Assembly (NCBI GenBank): GCA_014155875.1 | Contig: JACEFZ010006263.1 | Span: 673,501-737,500 of the forward strand | Direction of reading: 5' to 3' | Origin: Cepaea nemoralis | Lineage: Eukaryota > Mollusca > Gastropoda > Stylommatophora > Helicidae | Length of the DNA: 64,000 nt | Shown: piece by piece, positions 1-10,450 of the stretch | How the letters are laid out: every line of letters begins with the position of its first letter | How positions within the stretch are numbered: position 1 is the stretch's first letter | Program-made: the position numbers and the translations under genes | The notes under the pieces: model-generated | Seen by the model: only the letters and a program-made list of their open reading frames with translations | Database searches by the model: none | What the model was told of the DNA's origin: nothing

Positions 1-494
1 CTCGCTTGTTTTTTTTTTAAAATTCATTGGTTTTGAGCTAGTTTAAATATCCCGCATTTTCGGTAAAATTCATAAATTTTAGCTATTTCAAATACCCCGC
101 TATTTGACATTCAAGGTTATTTAGTTTTTTGTCCGACGCTAGTTGTTGATAAAATTTAATATGAGACTTCAACTTCTGATATATATGTTCTGTGGTCTTC
201 GGCGTCTTCGGGAAGCTCACAACGCTATCGGGCTCACACTCATACCTACTTTCAGTCCAGCTTGGCAAAGTTCCGTGTTATTCTGTAGTTTCGTTCTATT
301 ATCGCCACTGTGTCTGGGGAGATTTTGCGACCGACGTTAAAATAAATATTTATCATATTTATAATAAGAGTTCAAACTACTTTAACCAAGTTTCCTGTCT
401 ACCACATCGATTCTATAGGTAAGTAAAACCTGAAACATTTTATTTATGCAATTTAACTTAATTAATTATTATTAATTAGTACTACCCGTGGTGT
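1..494. other. AT-rich sequence, no gene seen
   Basis: AT-rich DNA with no convincing coding frame and no repeat family that I recognise. It may include the 5' non-coding part of the hAT element that follows, but no 5' terminal inverted repeat matching the 3' one at 1345-1359 is visible. Confidence 0.4.
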
Positions 495-495
495 T

Positions 496-546
<51 letters not shown>

Positions 547-548
547 TT
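494..548. repeat. (TTTA)n microsatellite
   Basis: About 13 uninterrupted copies of the tetranucleotide TTTA. Confidence 0.95.
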
Positions 549-594
549 GTGTGTATTTCCTATTTGGTCATTGCAACCAGACGTCACACAGGAG

Positions 595-1025
595 ATGGCG
601 GATAAATACGCTTCTTTGATATCTGACTTAAACCTCGAATTTGAAAACCGATTCCAGGATTTAAAAAAAAAAAACATCATTAGCTTTTTTTTTGTGTATT
701 TGCAACGCCATTCAGGGTAGACATGATTTTATTACCAGGAAGATTACAAATGGAACATTGTGAAATGTGGTGTGATACACATTTAAAAGAGAAAATCCAT
801 GAAGTTGGTTTGGAAGAGTTATATAAAACGTATTTGGACAAGGATAAATATTCTGCTTTTTACAAACATCCTCTGTCGATGGTTTCGTTATTTGGAAACA
901 CTTATGCATGTGAACAGCTTTTTAGTCACACGAAGCACATCAAATCACAAGTGAGAACACGAATTACTGATGTTCATTTGGAAAACTTTGCGTGTAGCGA
1001 AAAGATCAGTCGAGATCAATTTTGA
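595..1025 (+). pseudogene. hAT transposase C-terminal remnant (GTF2IRD2/ZBED-like type)
   Basis: C-terminal part of a hAT-superfamily transposase, the DNA cut-and-paste enzyme. Two blocks are visible. The first, from ATG 595, has FENRFQDLK, a motif typical of this transposase type. The second, from about 690, runs ATPFRVD, LQMEHCEMWCD and then SLFGNTYACEQLFS and SQVRTRITDVHLEN, the hAT C-terminal dimerisation region. The blocks are in different frames, with the shift at the A/T homopolymer run around 661-694, so the gene is broken. The N-terminal BED finger and the catalytic core are absent. AATAAA at 1086-1091 lies downstream. A hAT terminal repeat follows at 1345-1359. Confidence 0.85.
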
Positions 1026-1344
1026 TGCACTTAGTTCTGCAAAGCAAAGTCAGATGTCTAACTTTTAAATAATTTTAAATTGTCTAATAAATATGTTTGA
1101 TTCTCAGTTATGTTTTAGTTTCTTCAAAAAAAAAAAAAAATTACCTATTTCTTGTTTTTTTAAAAATTTTACATGAAACCAGGCACGCGTTTGACCACGA
1201 TTCCACCTATTGGGAAGCTACAATGTGGTTGGAGCCGTAGCAGGCTTGCTTGTTTACTTTAATTAACAAAACAAATAAAAACAAAGTTAGGTGCGTGGCC
1301 CGGCAGGAAATATTATTTCTGAAATTTGGCCCGCCTGCTGAAAA

Positions 1345-1359
1345 GGTTGGCCAGCCCTG
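1345..1359. repeat. hAT 3' terminal inverted repeat
   Basis: The sequence GGTTGGCCAGCCCTG reads on the other strand as CAGGGCTGGCCAACC, the canonical hAT (Charlie-type) terminus. The GC-rich stretch just inside it (about 1318-1344) also resembles hAT ends. The next base, 1360, already belongs to LINE coding sequence. Confidence 0.8.
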
Positions 1360-1842
1360 ATCTAAAGAGATTAATAACGCATTAAAAATGAGAATTGTCA
1401 AATGCTACGTAAATTCAACGCTATTATATGGCGCGGAAGTCTGGACATTGAACAAGCAACTAGAAAGTCGCATAGAAGCCCTGGAGATGTGGATATACAG
1501 ACGAATATGTCGTATTTGTTGGAAACAAAAACAATCAAATGCAGAGGTTCTAGAAAAACTGGGAATGAAGAGAGAGTTGATGAAAGAAATAAAGAGGAGG
1601 CAAGTGAAATATTTCGGCCATGTTAAAAGACACGATACTCTTATAAAACCATACTGGAAGGAAGGTTGAGGGCAAGCGAGCAAGAGGTAGACAACGATAC
1701 AAGTGGGGAAGATAACATCAAGAGATGGAGGAACATCAGCCTGACAGAGTGTACAGTCAAGGCGAGAAACAGACAGTGTTGGAGATCCATTGCAGCCAAC
1801 CTTCATTGTGGAGGCGGCACCTGATTGATGATGATGATTGGA
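1360..1842 (+). pseudogene. RTE-like LINE, C-terminal end of ORF2 plus 3' tail
   Basis: C-terminal segment of a LINE endonuclease/reverse transcriptase, downstream of the catalytic RT motifs. The frame runs through KCYVNSTLLYGAEVWTL, EMWIYRRICRICW and IKRRQVKYFGHVKRH, then shifts near 1663. It continues as GKRARGRQRYKWG, WRNISLTECTVKARNRQ and ends GGGT-stop at 1822-1824. The stop is followed at once by a TGATGATGATGAT tail. The 5' edge coincides with the hAT end at 1359, so either the hAT jumped into this LINE or the junction is a deletion. The clade call (RTE/BovB-like) rests on the GKR-GRG-R motif style. Confidence 0.85.
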
Positions 1843-2007
1843 AAACAGGGCTGTTGTGACACTAGAAAAATAGTGCCGAATAATATTAAACACTGTAACA
1901 AAATTATAATATTTGGCTTCACAGTTAAAATTGTGCTTTTGTATAGATCATAAACATGAAAACGACTAAACAAATTACTTATCAGTTATAAACATTCATC
2001 GAGGTTA
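1843..2007. other. No feature recognised
   Basis: Short non-coding stretch between a LINE tail and a SINE. Confidence 0.4.
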
Positions 2008-2203
2008 CCTGTTACCAGTGTCCCTCGCCATCAGGCGAACCCACTCCAATTCACTAGGTACTTTTAATTTACGTCCCCAAGTCAAGAATGAGTAGGCAAC
2101 ATTTTAGTCCCACTTATCGGTGTAGGGGTTGAACCCACTACCTCGGCATCAGCACACCGGATATTTAAGAACGAGTTTTATTATACATTCGGCCATGCTA
2201 ACG
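2008..2203 (-). mobile_element. SINE-B copy 1
   Basis: tRNA-derived SINE, reverse orientation. The tRNA-like head (GTTAGCATGGCCGAATG on the minus strand) is at the right end and the B-box (GGTTCAACCCC type) lies near 2133. The body shared by all SINE-B copies (GTGGGTTCGCCTGATGGCGA type) is at the left. Part of the tail is missing. Confidence 0.8.
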
Positions 2204-2958
2204 AAGTCTTAATTGAATGTACCGAAAGAAACCAAATATGTCTCCACCTAAAACAAGCTGCCTTCACTTTAAATCAAAACGGTTAATCTGTTTATAAAAG
2301 TCCATTTCCTAACAACTCCGGACTGCATTGAAAATATGGCGTTTCCGCCTTCGGATTTCATAGAAAATATGTTTGTTTTTCTCTTAGATTTCCCGAAAAT
2401 CGATGGCGTTGGTTAGTTTTGTGTGTGAATTATTTATTTCATTTCCGGTGACTTAGATTACGTTTGAACTCGCTATGTGGTGTGACGGAAATGCAGATAG
2501 TCGAATGGTAGTATAAGATATACGAAAATCACTTAGAGGTACGAGATTCGAACCATTTTGGGAGTGAGGGCAATCACGAAAACAGATAATATCATTTTGA
2601 TGGTGTTGTTCATCATCATTACATGCCATCACCGTATAGAAAGTCGGCTGTCGTGATTCTTCAGCTTCTATTCTGTGTCCTGTTAGAACACTCATACAGG
2701 CTACTCCCTGTCCTCCTCTTGATAAGTCCTCCCATTTCATCATCTAGTGAAATGCGTTGCCCTGTTTCGTCCAGCCTGTGGCTCAGTACATCCGACTTCA
2801 ACAAGCATTTTTTTCAAGTTTGCTTACCCTAACTTTTGATGTCCCCAGTCTACCTACAAGGCAGCAGGTTTGTGTCTGACTTCATCAGATCCCTATCTTT
2901 TGACCTGTCCCTCATGGGAGGCCCAGACAGTAGCTGCGCTACCGTCGGCACATATCTC
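2204..2958. other. Unassigned non-coding region
   Basis: No convincing gene. 2690-2960 has the texture of decayed coding sequence on either strand, but I cannot assign it. It ends in a poly-G run (2959-2985). Confidence 0.35.
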
Positions 2959-2985
2959 GGGGAGGGGAGGGGGGGGGGGGGGGGT
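2959..2985. repeat. Poly-G/GA run
   Basis: Uninterrupted G tract of about 16 after GGGGAGGGGA; G-quadruplex capable. Confidence 0.85.
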
Positions 2986-3214
2986 CACTGAAACAAGTTA
3001 GTCCCTCTACAACTTCCAGATGGAGATACGACAGAGGGCGGACGCCATTTGTAACGTTGTCCTTTCTCTTACACTCTACCCTTTCACCTTTGATCCGGTA
3101 CACCCTTTAATCCCGAGCATACAAAGCCTATCTTTCATAAGTTTATTCCGAAAAGGGTGGGGGTTTGACTATTTGACTTTCATACCATCTCTAGTGTTTC
3201 TATAAGTCGCTTCT

Positions 3215-3445
3215 GGTAATAGAAACAACAGTGGGTTCTAGACTTTACAGACCACTGAGTGAATTAAACAAATAGAAACAAACACTGAAAGCCAAACTGT
3301 TGAATCTCAGAGTGAACTTAAACAATAGAAACAACAATGGAAGCTGTAATCAAGACTGGGTGAACTAGATAATATTTAAAACAAAACAAAACAGCGGAAG
3401 TTAAACTTTACGGACCAGTGAGTGAACTCAACAATACAATAGCTA
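3215..3445. repeat. Degenerate ~65-bp tandem repeats
   Basis: Four diverged copies of a block of the form gaccagtGAGTGAACT-rAACAATAGAAACAA, recognisable by recurring GTGAACT and AATAGAAACAA. Confidence 0.45.
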
Positions 3446-3773
3446 GTAGTGGAGTTGAGCTGAGTTCACAAAATTGCTCAAACACCCCCAAGGCGGTGGC
3501 ATTCAAAGCTAAAGACAGCACAAGTCCAGCTACTGGCCTTTACTGGCCTGCTCAAACTAACAGAAGATCAGGGAGACAGCAAGTCTTTGGCGCGTGAAAC
3601 CAGAGGGCTGTAGATACATAACGCAAACGTATCTCGAAACGGGCCAACAACGAACACTGAAAATCCTTCTCAGAGGAAAGCTAGAATAGAGCGGCTGGTC
3701 AAATCAAACAAAGAATGAAAATAGTGATCTTGAATGCGGAAGAAGTTTTAACAAAATAAAGCTAGAGAATATC
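3446..3773. other. No feature recognised
   Basis: Non-coding, without recognisable family similarity. Confidence 0.35.
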
Positions 3774-4030
3774 TTGCAAGGAGAACAAATAAATGTACGT
3801 CTGATTGCAAGAAGCACATCTTAATGAAGACATAGTTTTCAAAATCAGAAGCTACCTTGCTACCTGGAGAACAAGTAAATGCACGTCTGCCTGTAAGAAA
3901 CACATCTTAATGAAGACAGTTTTCAAAGTTAGAGGATTCCTTGCTACCTGGAGGATACGAAAATGTAAGTCTGCTTGCAAGAAACACATCTCAATGAAGA
4001 CATCGTTTTCAAAATCAGAGGATGCTAGTG
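3774..4030. repeat. ~85-bp tandem repeat, three copies
   Basis: Three diverged copies, each containing TGCAAGAAACACATC then AATGAAGACA and TTTTCAAAATCAGA; the shared block recurs at 3811, 3897 and 3981. The open frame across it (3805-4182) is a by-product of the repeat. Confidence 0.8.
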
Positions 4031-4245
4031 CAACCGATCGGCTCAAAAAGACAAGCACAAGAATAGGGCAGAACTCTTATTCCAATAAAATAATATCGCG
4101 TGCTAAATTAAAATATAAAATGAAGGGGCGGAGTTGTGCTACCAATCGGATCGAAAAGACAAACAGAGGGCAGAACTCTTGACGCCAATAACCAATAGCA
4201 TCGCGTGCTAAATTAAAGTATATCAGGAAGGGGGTGGAGTGTCTG
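4031..4245. repeat. ~107-bp tandem repeat, two copies
   Basis: Two copies sharing ACCRATCGG, GGGCAGAACTCTT and ATCGCGTGCTAAATTAAA, immediately after the 85-bp repeat. Confidence 0.8.
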
Positions 4246-4279
4246 ACCCATACACTCACCACAGAAAGTACAGAGTAAG

Positions 4280-4736
4280 GGTCAGCGTGGCCAAATGGTA
4301 AGAGCGCCCGTTTTTAAACCCATACATCGGTCAGTTGAACTAAAATGTTGACTTCTCGTCCTTGACTTGGGGACATACATTACAAGTACCCCTGAAGTCG
4401 GAGTGAGTTCATCTGATGGTGATGGACATTGGTAATTTTTTATTTTTTTTTTTTTTATTTTTTTTTTTAGCATATCCTTTACAGGACTTAGCTGTCAACA
4501 CCAGCATCTTTCAGCTGTATGTTGATCTCTTGGCAAGATTACGCTCAGTAGTTTGCCATTGCTTTCTGAGCGGCCGGCTCAGTATCCCGCAAGTCACGAG
4601 CGGGGGTCGAACCGCCTCAGTTCTCGCTCCGCTACGAGACATTGGTAATAGGGAAAGCTAATCCACACACAAAATTAAGCCCAGTGCTACTAAAAGTAGC
4701 GTGTATGGATTACGCTTGAGTTCAAGCGAGAGAGCG
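4280..4736 (+). mobile_element. SINE-B copy 2, split by a SINE-C insertion
   Basis: Near full-length SINE-B with its head GTCAGCGTGGCCAAATGG at 4281 and tail GGGAAAGCTAATCCACAC and ACGCTTGAGTTCAAGCGAG at the right. It is interrupted at 4436-4637 by a SINE-C. The sequence gacattggtaa is present on both sides of the insert (4425-4435 and 4638-4648). Confidence 0.85.
4436..4637 (-). mobile_element. SINE-C insertion with target-site duplication
   Basis: 202 bp element in reverse orientation. The poly-T at the left is its poly-A tail. The minus strand carries AAAGCAATGGCAAACTAC, TTGCCAAGAGATCA and GTCCTGTAAAGGATATGC, the SINE-C signature. It is flanked by an 11-bp direct repeat (gacattggtaa), which proves target-primed retrotransposition. 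It is younger than the SINE-B it landed in. Confidence 0.9.
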
Positions 4737-4879
4737 CCAAAACTCATATCTGATCGATAATTACTGCACGAACGACCTTAATTTGGCGCTAGATACAATC
4801 CCAGCAACAGAAAAGACATGATTGCGTGTGGAGATTTAAACAACCACCTACAGAGCTGGAGCTGCGACATCATGGGCCT

Positions 4880-4980
<101 letters not shown>

Positions 4981-5101
4981 CTGGAAAGATGAGAACATAT
5001 TCATCTTGATTAACACGTCAACCGATGTGTCAACCTCCTAATCGTGATGGAGGCAGAGTGCCATGACTGCTGACTTGTATTTTCATTCACTGAACCTAGA
5101 G

Positions 5102-5220
5102 ATGGCCCGAAACGATGGCATGTTGGAATGTCATCAGCAGAGCTGATTCAGAATACCAAAGACCGAGATTTGTGGAGTGACATGAAAGCATACGCCAGCT
5201 GGCAGGGCATTTGATGATGA
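5102..5220 (+). mobile_element. 119-bp 5'-truncated LINE insertion
   Basis: Encodes only the last ~38 residues of the RTE-like LINE (KRWHVGMSSAELIQ, DRDLWSDMKAYASW, then stop). The stop codon lies inside a TGATGATGA tail. It is flanked by the 11-bp direct repeat tgaacctagag (5091-5101 and 5221-5231), so both edges are defined. Confidence 0.88.
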
Positions 5221-5331
5221 TGAACCTAGAGTGGAACATCACAAGAGTTGTTGGGAAACAACTTTGGAACATCGGCAACCGACCAATATTTCTTATAGTA
5301 TAAGATAGAAAATAAGCGTGAAAGTGAAAGC

Positions 5332-6365
5332 AACACCCTCTCGTGGTGGAACTACAAGAAAGCAGATTGGGAAATGTACAAGCATCGCACCAGCATACTG
5401 GTTAGAAACCTGAACACAGACAAATACATAAATAAAGTAAATGAAGAGTTCGACAAATACACACTACAGGCAGCACGAGAAACAGTACCAACAGGTTTTG
5501 AGGTGGAACTACAAGAAAGTAGACTGTTCAACGTACAACCATCGCACTAGCATACAGGTTGAACACAGATGAAGACATAAATAAAGTAATGGAAGAGTTC
5601 GGGAAATACACACTACAGGCAGCACGAGAATCAATATCAAGAGGTGCTTGTAAGCAATATAAACCATACTGGAGTAGAGAACTAGAGCAACTGCATAGTG
5701 ACGTGGAAGTATGTAGAAAGCAAGCAGAGACCAAACCCAAACAATCGCGTCACAGTAAATACCAGCACGCAAAAGGCACATTCCAAACGGCCAATCTGCA
5801 GGCTAGACGGAAAAGCTGGCAGGAGAAAACAGAGTCACTGAACTTTGAAAGAGACACAAGGAAGTTGTGGAAACTAAAAAAACAACTTAACGATGAGGTC
5901 ACAGGGAGAAACTCAAAGATTGCACTACATAAAGACGGAAACATCTTAACAGGAAAGCAAGCAGCTGACCATTTTGTCGACTCATTCGCACAAGATAACA
6001 ATATCGAAATTAGTCCAGAGAAAAAACAAGAGATTCGAGAGAAATGGCAACATACAGGACAGAATGAAGTTGCCCATGAGGCACTGGAGGCACTTATAAC
6101 ATTTAGCGAACTGGAGCTAGCCATATCAAAACTGAAAATGAGAAAGTCACCAGGAATCGACGGTATCTTCAATGAAATGGTCAAGAACCTAGGAACAATG
6201 GCCAAAACATAGCTGCTACAGATATTCATTAAGTTCTCGACAAAGGGAGATCTTTCCAGACTTGGAGAGAAGCTATAATGATACCTCTCCTAAAACCAAG
6301 GAAAGGCAGTTCCAGAGCCTTCAGCTATAGACTAGTTAGCCTCACTAGCTGCCTTTGCAAAACAA
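5332..6365 (+). pseudogene. Jockey-like LINE ORF2 fragment (linker and start of RT)
   Basis: Internal part of a non-LTR retrotransposon ORF2. It begins with SWWNYKKADWEMYKHRTS (linker between endonuclease and RT) and has a long frame to 6212 ending in SKLKMRKSPGIDGI, the first RT motif. After a frameshift it continues with WREAIMIPLLKPRKG, SYRLVSLTSCLCKTM (RT motif 2, the Jockey-type wording SLTSCLCKT). The endonuclease, the catalytic YxDD box and the C-terminus are absent. The linker is present twice (5343-5496 and 5498-5650). It is non-functional. Confidence 0.85.
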
Positions 6366-6841
6366 TGGGGCGCAACAACAACCTCAAACTGTAGTGATAT
6401 ACATTGACAATGAAATATTCAGCTTCACTCTCAGTCTAAGTGTATTTCCGTCAATGTCACTGGAATATTCAAATCCGCACGTAACATTATATTCTAGCAC
6501 CTTAAAGAGCACTATAATACTCAACCTCGCTTGTAACAACGTATTCTAATACTGCAAATAGCACCAAAACATCAACCCCACTCCAAAGTCAGCTTCTAGC
6601 TGTATGAAGAGCACTGGAACATTCAACCCGAAGTTTACCATTAAATTCTAATCCTTGTTTTCTGAGTGACCCACAATTACGGTGTCAGTCTCTAATTGAA
6701 ATAGTGATGGGAAATATGAGGTCCCAAGTACACGATGCGCATATTAAAATCTCTATGTTGTTGTTGGCCTTACTGCGTCTGCCCTGGAAAAATTTATTTT
6801 TAGTATTTGTGGATTAGATGTGGTTCCCGAGATGAATGTTG
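6366..6841. other. No feature recognised
   Basis: AT-rich non-coding sequence with a recurring phrase (AGAGCACTRKAACATTCAACC-like) around 6505-6630 that may be a very decayed tandem repeat. Confidence 0.3.
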
Positions 6842-7168
6842 TGATTTCCTTGGACTGCCAGAGTAACTAACAACGACTGCCTGAAAGCGGCTAATGAAAC
6901 TAGAACATTATATACAACTAAATGAAAGAGACAAACAGCTTTCTTTGGTCATGTAATGAGAAGAGAGGCATTGGAGAACATCGTGACAACTGGAAAGATC
7001 GAGGGGAAGAGAGGCAGAGGCAGACCAAGAGAAATTATGCTGGATGGACTTAGACGGTGGCACGGAGGAATATCATCAGCAGAGTTGATTCAGAAAACCA
7101 AAGGCCGCGATCCGTGGAGAGTCATGAACGCCTACTCCAGCCGGCATGGCACTTGATGATTATGATCT
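6842..7168 (+). mobile_element. RTE-like LINE 3' end
   Basis: C-terminus of the same LINE family as 24172-24625. Key blocks are FGHVMRREALENIVTTGKI, KRGRGRPREIMLDGLRRWHG and GRDPWRVMNAYSSRHGT-stop. The first part is frameshifted, with an apparent stop just before 6956. The stop TGA begins the 3' tail TGATGATTATGAT. Confidence 0.88.
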
Positions 7169-7183
7169 CTGGATATGGTTGTC

Positions 7184-7275
7184 TCAAAGAAGAAATGAAT
7201 ACCACAAGGTAATATATAGGTAAACGGACGAAGGTACGCACACGTGCGGAGATGGCACATGATTGATTTACTGAG
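7184..7275 (+). mobile_element. Small LINE fragments and LINE-type 3' end
   Basis: 7184-7215 resembles the LINE segment RNEIPQ-NI (GAAATGAATACCACAA). 7248-7262 is the LINE-family 3' end wording GATGGCACATGATTGAT. The latter runs straight into the degenerate TGAT-rich tract. Confidence 0.5.
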
Positions 7276-7640
7276 TGGTTGACTGATTAATTGTCAGACC
7301 CTTGATCGATCGACTGATTTGTTAATTAGTTAACTGAATGATTGATTTGCCGGTTGACTTACTAATTTATTGAGTGACTCATGGTCGATCGAATGATGTT
7401 TACTTGACTGACATGTTGATTGATTCGGAGTAGATCGGTTGATTTATTGATTGGATGCCTGATTGATTGACTGGTTGATCGGTTGACTGACTGAGTTTAA
7501 CATAATAGATCAATTGATTGTTTGAATGACTGATTGATTGCTTGATTGTTTGTTGATTGGCTGACTGATTTATGATCCATCGATTTATTTGTTGACCGAC
7601 TGATTAATGCATTTAATGATTTATATATTGACTGATTAAT
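7258..7640. repeat. Degenerate (TGATTGAC)n tract
   Basis: Nearly 400 bp built from TGAT, TGAC and TTGAT words with many substitutions. It starts at a LINE-type 3' end, so it may be an old expanded LINE tail. Confidence 0.75.
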
Positions 7641-8026
7641 TAGGAAAGCACACAACTTTAGAACCACCGAAGAAGACACTCGACTTCTGCGATCCCTGAA
7701 CCAGCCCTCGCTCGGTGTCCTCCAGCTATGTACAGACACTTGTCGAGCAAAGGTCAATGTAGTCAGCCAGGTCATGTATTGGAGATTCGTTGAATAACTC
7801 GTTTCTGTCTTCAGAAAGTTATTGTTGCAGATGGGACTCGCTTTCGTTTCCCTCCTTCATTTCCCTCGCTCTGTATGTGGCATTTTCTCTCCTCTTATTC
7901 TTTCTATAGAATATATTTTCTGTTTCCGGGAGTTTAGAATCTGTTTCTCGGTGATTACTGCTTTTTTCTGGCAGCTCTATGTATGTTTCTTTCATCACAT
8001 CTATATTATAAATCGCTTACTGACAC
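7641..8026. other. No gene recognised
   Basis: Contains open stretches on both strands (for example 7650-7790), but no family that I can name. Confidence 0.3.
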
Positions 8027-8063
8027 TCACTGTCCGTCCGTCCGTCCGTCCGTCCGTCCGTCC

Positions 8064-8159
<96 letters not shown>
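8027..8159. repeat. Compound microsatellite (CCGT)n-(CTGT)n-(CT)n
   Basis: Successive CCGT, CTGT and CT repeats. It generates spurious PSVRPS and SLSLSL open frames. Confidence 0.97.
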
Positions 8160-8162
<3 letters not shown>

Positions 8163-8303
8163 CATTTTGTATTCATCCATGCATCCATATATCCACTTAC
8201 ACATCTAATTGTTTTTTGTTGTTGTTGTCACATATTATCTTCTCTTCTTTACCTACTCCCTGTCTGGAGCATTCTGCCTATTTCTTCATTTCTCTTGTCC
8301 ATT

Positions 8304-8336
8304 TCTGTCTGCTTTCTCTCTCTTTCTTTCTCTCTC

Positions 8337-8400
<64 letters not shown>
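8304..8400. repeat. (CT)n microsatellite
   Basis: Pyrimidine tract with about 30 pure CT repeats. Confidence 0.95.
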
Positions 8401-8402
<2 letters not shown>

Positions 8403-9438
8403 CGAGAACGTGTTTCCTAGGGTAGAATTACACCATCTTATTCCCTCTACACCCTAGGGTAGAAGTACAAGATTTTATTTTCCTCTACATCCTATGGTAG
8501 AAATACAAGATTATATTTCCCTCTACATCCTAGGGTAGAAGTACAAGATCTTATTTTCATCTACATCCTATGGTAGAAGTACAAGATCTTATTTTCATCT
8601 ATCCTAGGCTAGAAGTACAAGATCGTATTTCCCTCTACATCCGAGGGTAGAAGTACAAGATTGTATTTCCCTCTACATCCGAGGGTAGAAGTACAAGATC
8701 TTATTTCCCTCTACATCCGAGGGTAGAAGTACAAGATCTTATTTCCCTCTACATCCTAGGGTAGTAGTACAAGATCTTATTTTCATCTACATCCTAGGGT
8801 AGAAGTACAAGATCTTATTTTCCTCTACATCCTAAGGTAGAAATACAAGATCTTATTTCCCTCTACATCCTAGGATAGGAGTACAAGATCTTATTTTCAT
8901 CTACATCCTAGGCTAGAAGTACAAGATCTTATTTTCATCTACATCCTAGGGTAGAAGTACAAGATCTTAATTTCCCCTACATCCCAAGGTAGAAGTACAA
9001 GATCGTATTTCTCTCTACATTCGAGGGTAGAAGTGCAAGATCGTATTTCTCTCTACATTCGAGGGTAGAAGTGCAAGATCGTATTTCTCTCTACATTCGA
9101 GGGTAGAAGTGCAAGATCGTATTTCTCTCTACATTCGAGGGTAGAAGTACAAGATCGTATTTCTCTCTACATTCGAGGGTAGAAGTACAAGATCGTATTT
9201 CTCTCTACATTCGAGGGTAGAAGTGCAAGATCGTATTTCTCTCTACATTCGAGGGTAGAAGTGCAAGATCGTATTTCTCTCTACATTCGAGAATAGAAGT
9301 ACAAGATCGTATTTCTCTCTACATTCGAGGGTAGAAGTGCAAGATCGTATTTCCCTCTATATCCGAGGGTAGAAGTACACGATCTTACTTCCCTCTACAT
9401 CCTAAGGTAGAAGCACACGATTTTATTATCCTCTACAT

Positions 9439-9831
9439 CAGTGGTTCTCAATCGGTGGGGAATCCCCCCCCCCCTCCCCCGGGGAAGTTTAAGCTTTCCA
9501 GGGGGGTGGGGGGGGGTGAATTAAGATTCTTTCAAAATCGCATTAATATAAGAACCAGTTACTTGATATTGTTTTTCCCTCTAAATTCTACGGTTCGGTA
9601 CTTCTCGCTCTATTGAAATTCGTTTTATAACGTAAGTAGACACACACATCACGTTTTATTTAGATGGCTAGACTTGTTCTAGTATGTGTTATTAAATTTT
9701 GGTTCCATTTTTATGTATACTGTGAAAGGGTGGGGGAATTTATAGGGAGAAAAATCGAAAAGGGGGTTGGGGGATGACGTTCTGAACATATGGTAAAGGG
9801 GTCATGGGCCAAAAAAGGTTGAGAATCACTG
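9439..9831. mobile_element. hAT-type MITE, non-autonomous
   Basis: 393 bp with no coding capacity. The ends are CAGTGGTTCTCAATC and the inverted GGTTGAGAATCACTG, classic hAT termini. It is flanked by a perfect 8-bp target-site duplication ctctacat (9431-9438 and 9832-9839), which is itself part of the minisatellite unit. Homopolymer C and G runs lie inside both ends. Confidence 0.93.
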
Positions 9832-10224
9832 CTCTACATCCTAGGGTAGAAGTACAAGATTGCAAGATTTTATTTCTCTCTGTATCCTAGGTTAGAATTA
9901 CAAGCAACAGGATATTATTTCCCTCTCCATTCTACGGTGGAAGTACAAGATCTTATTTTCCTCTACATCCTAAGGTAGAAGTACAAGATTACAAGATCTT
10001 ATTTTCCTCTACATCCTAGACTAGATGTACAAGCACCATGAACTTATTTCCATCTACATCCATGGGTAGAAGTACAATAATAAAAGATCTTATTTCCCTT
10101 CACATCCCAGGGTAGAAGTACAAGACTATAAGATCTTGTTTTCAAATATATGCTATGGTAGAGGTCCAAGACTACAAGATCTAATTTCCCTCTACATCCT
10201 AAGGTAGAAGTACTAGATTACAAG

Positions 10225-10450
10225 GAAGTGGTCAAGCCGTTTGACTCGTGCTCCGAAGGTTGTGGGTTCGATTCCGGGCCGCGCCCTTCGGTTTACGAGT
10301 TAAATGTTTCGGAGACTCCTGTGGGTCGTCGCTAAAAGCTAAGGAGTTCGTGCTTTGAGCGACGCTTTCCGTGCTGCGGAAAGAGACCGAGCCATATGGG
10401 ATAAAACCCGGTGCAATTAAGTCGACCCTGTCGACTTTTAAGCGACTTTT
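10225..10450 (+). mobile_element. SINE-A copy 1, 5'-truncated
   Basis: Lacks the first ~15 bases of the tRNA head but keeps the B-box (GGTTCGATTCC), the body (GACGCTTTCCGTGCTGCGG) and the tail GTCGACTTTTAAGCGACTTTT. The minisatellite resumes directly after it. No clear target-site duplication. Confidence 0.85.

Noticed and set aside
1086..1140. Processed pseudogene: AATAAA followed 34 bases later by an A15 run after the hAT transposase
   Set aside because: The hAT terminal inverted repeat is still present downstream (1345-1359), so this is a DNA copy of the transposon, not an mRNA retrocopy.
7983..8420. Serine/leucine-rich protein
   Set aside because: A frame through compound CT microsatellites.
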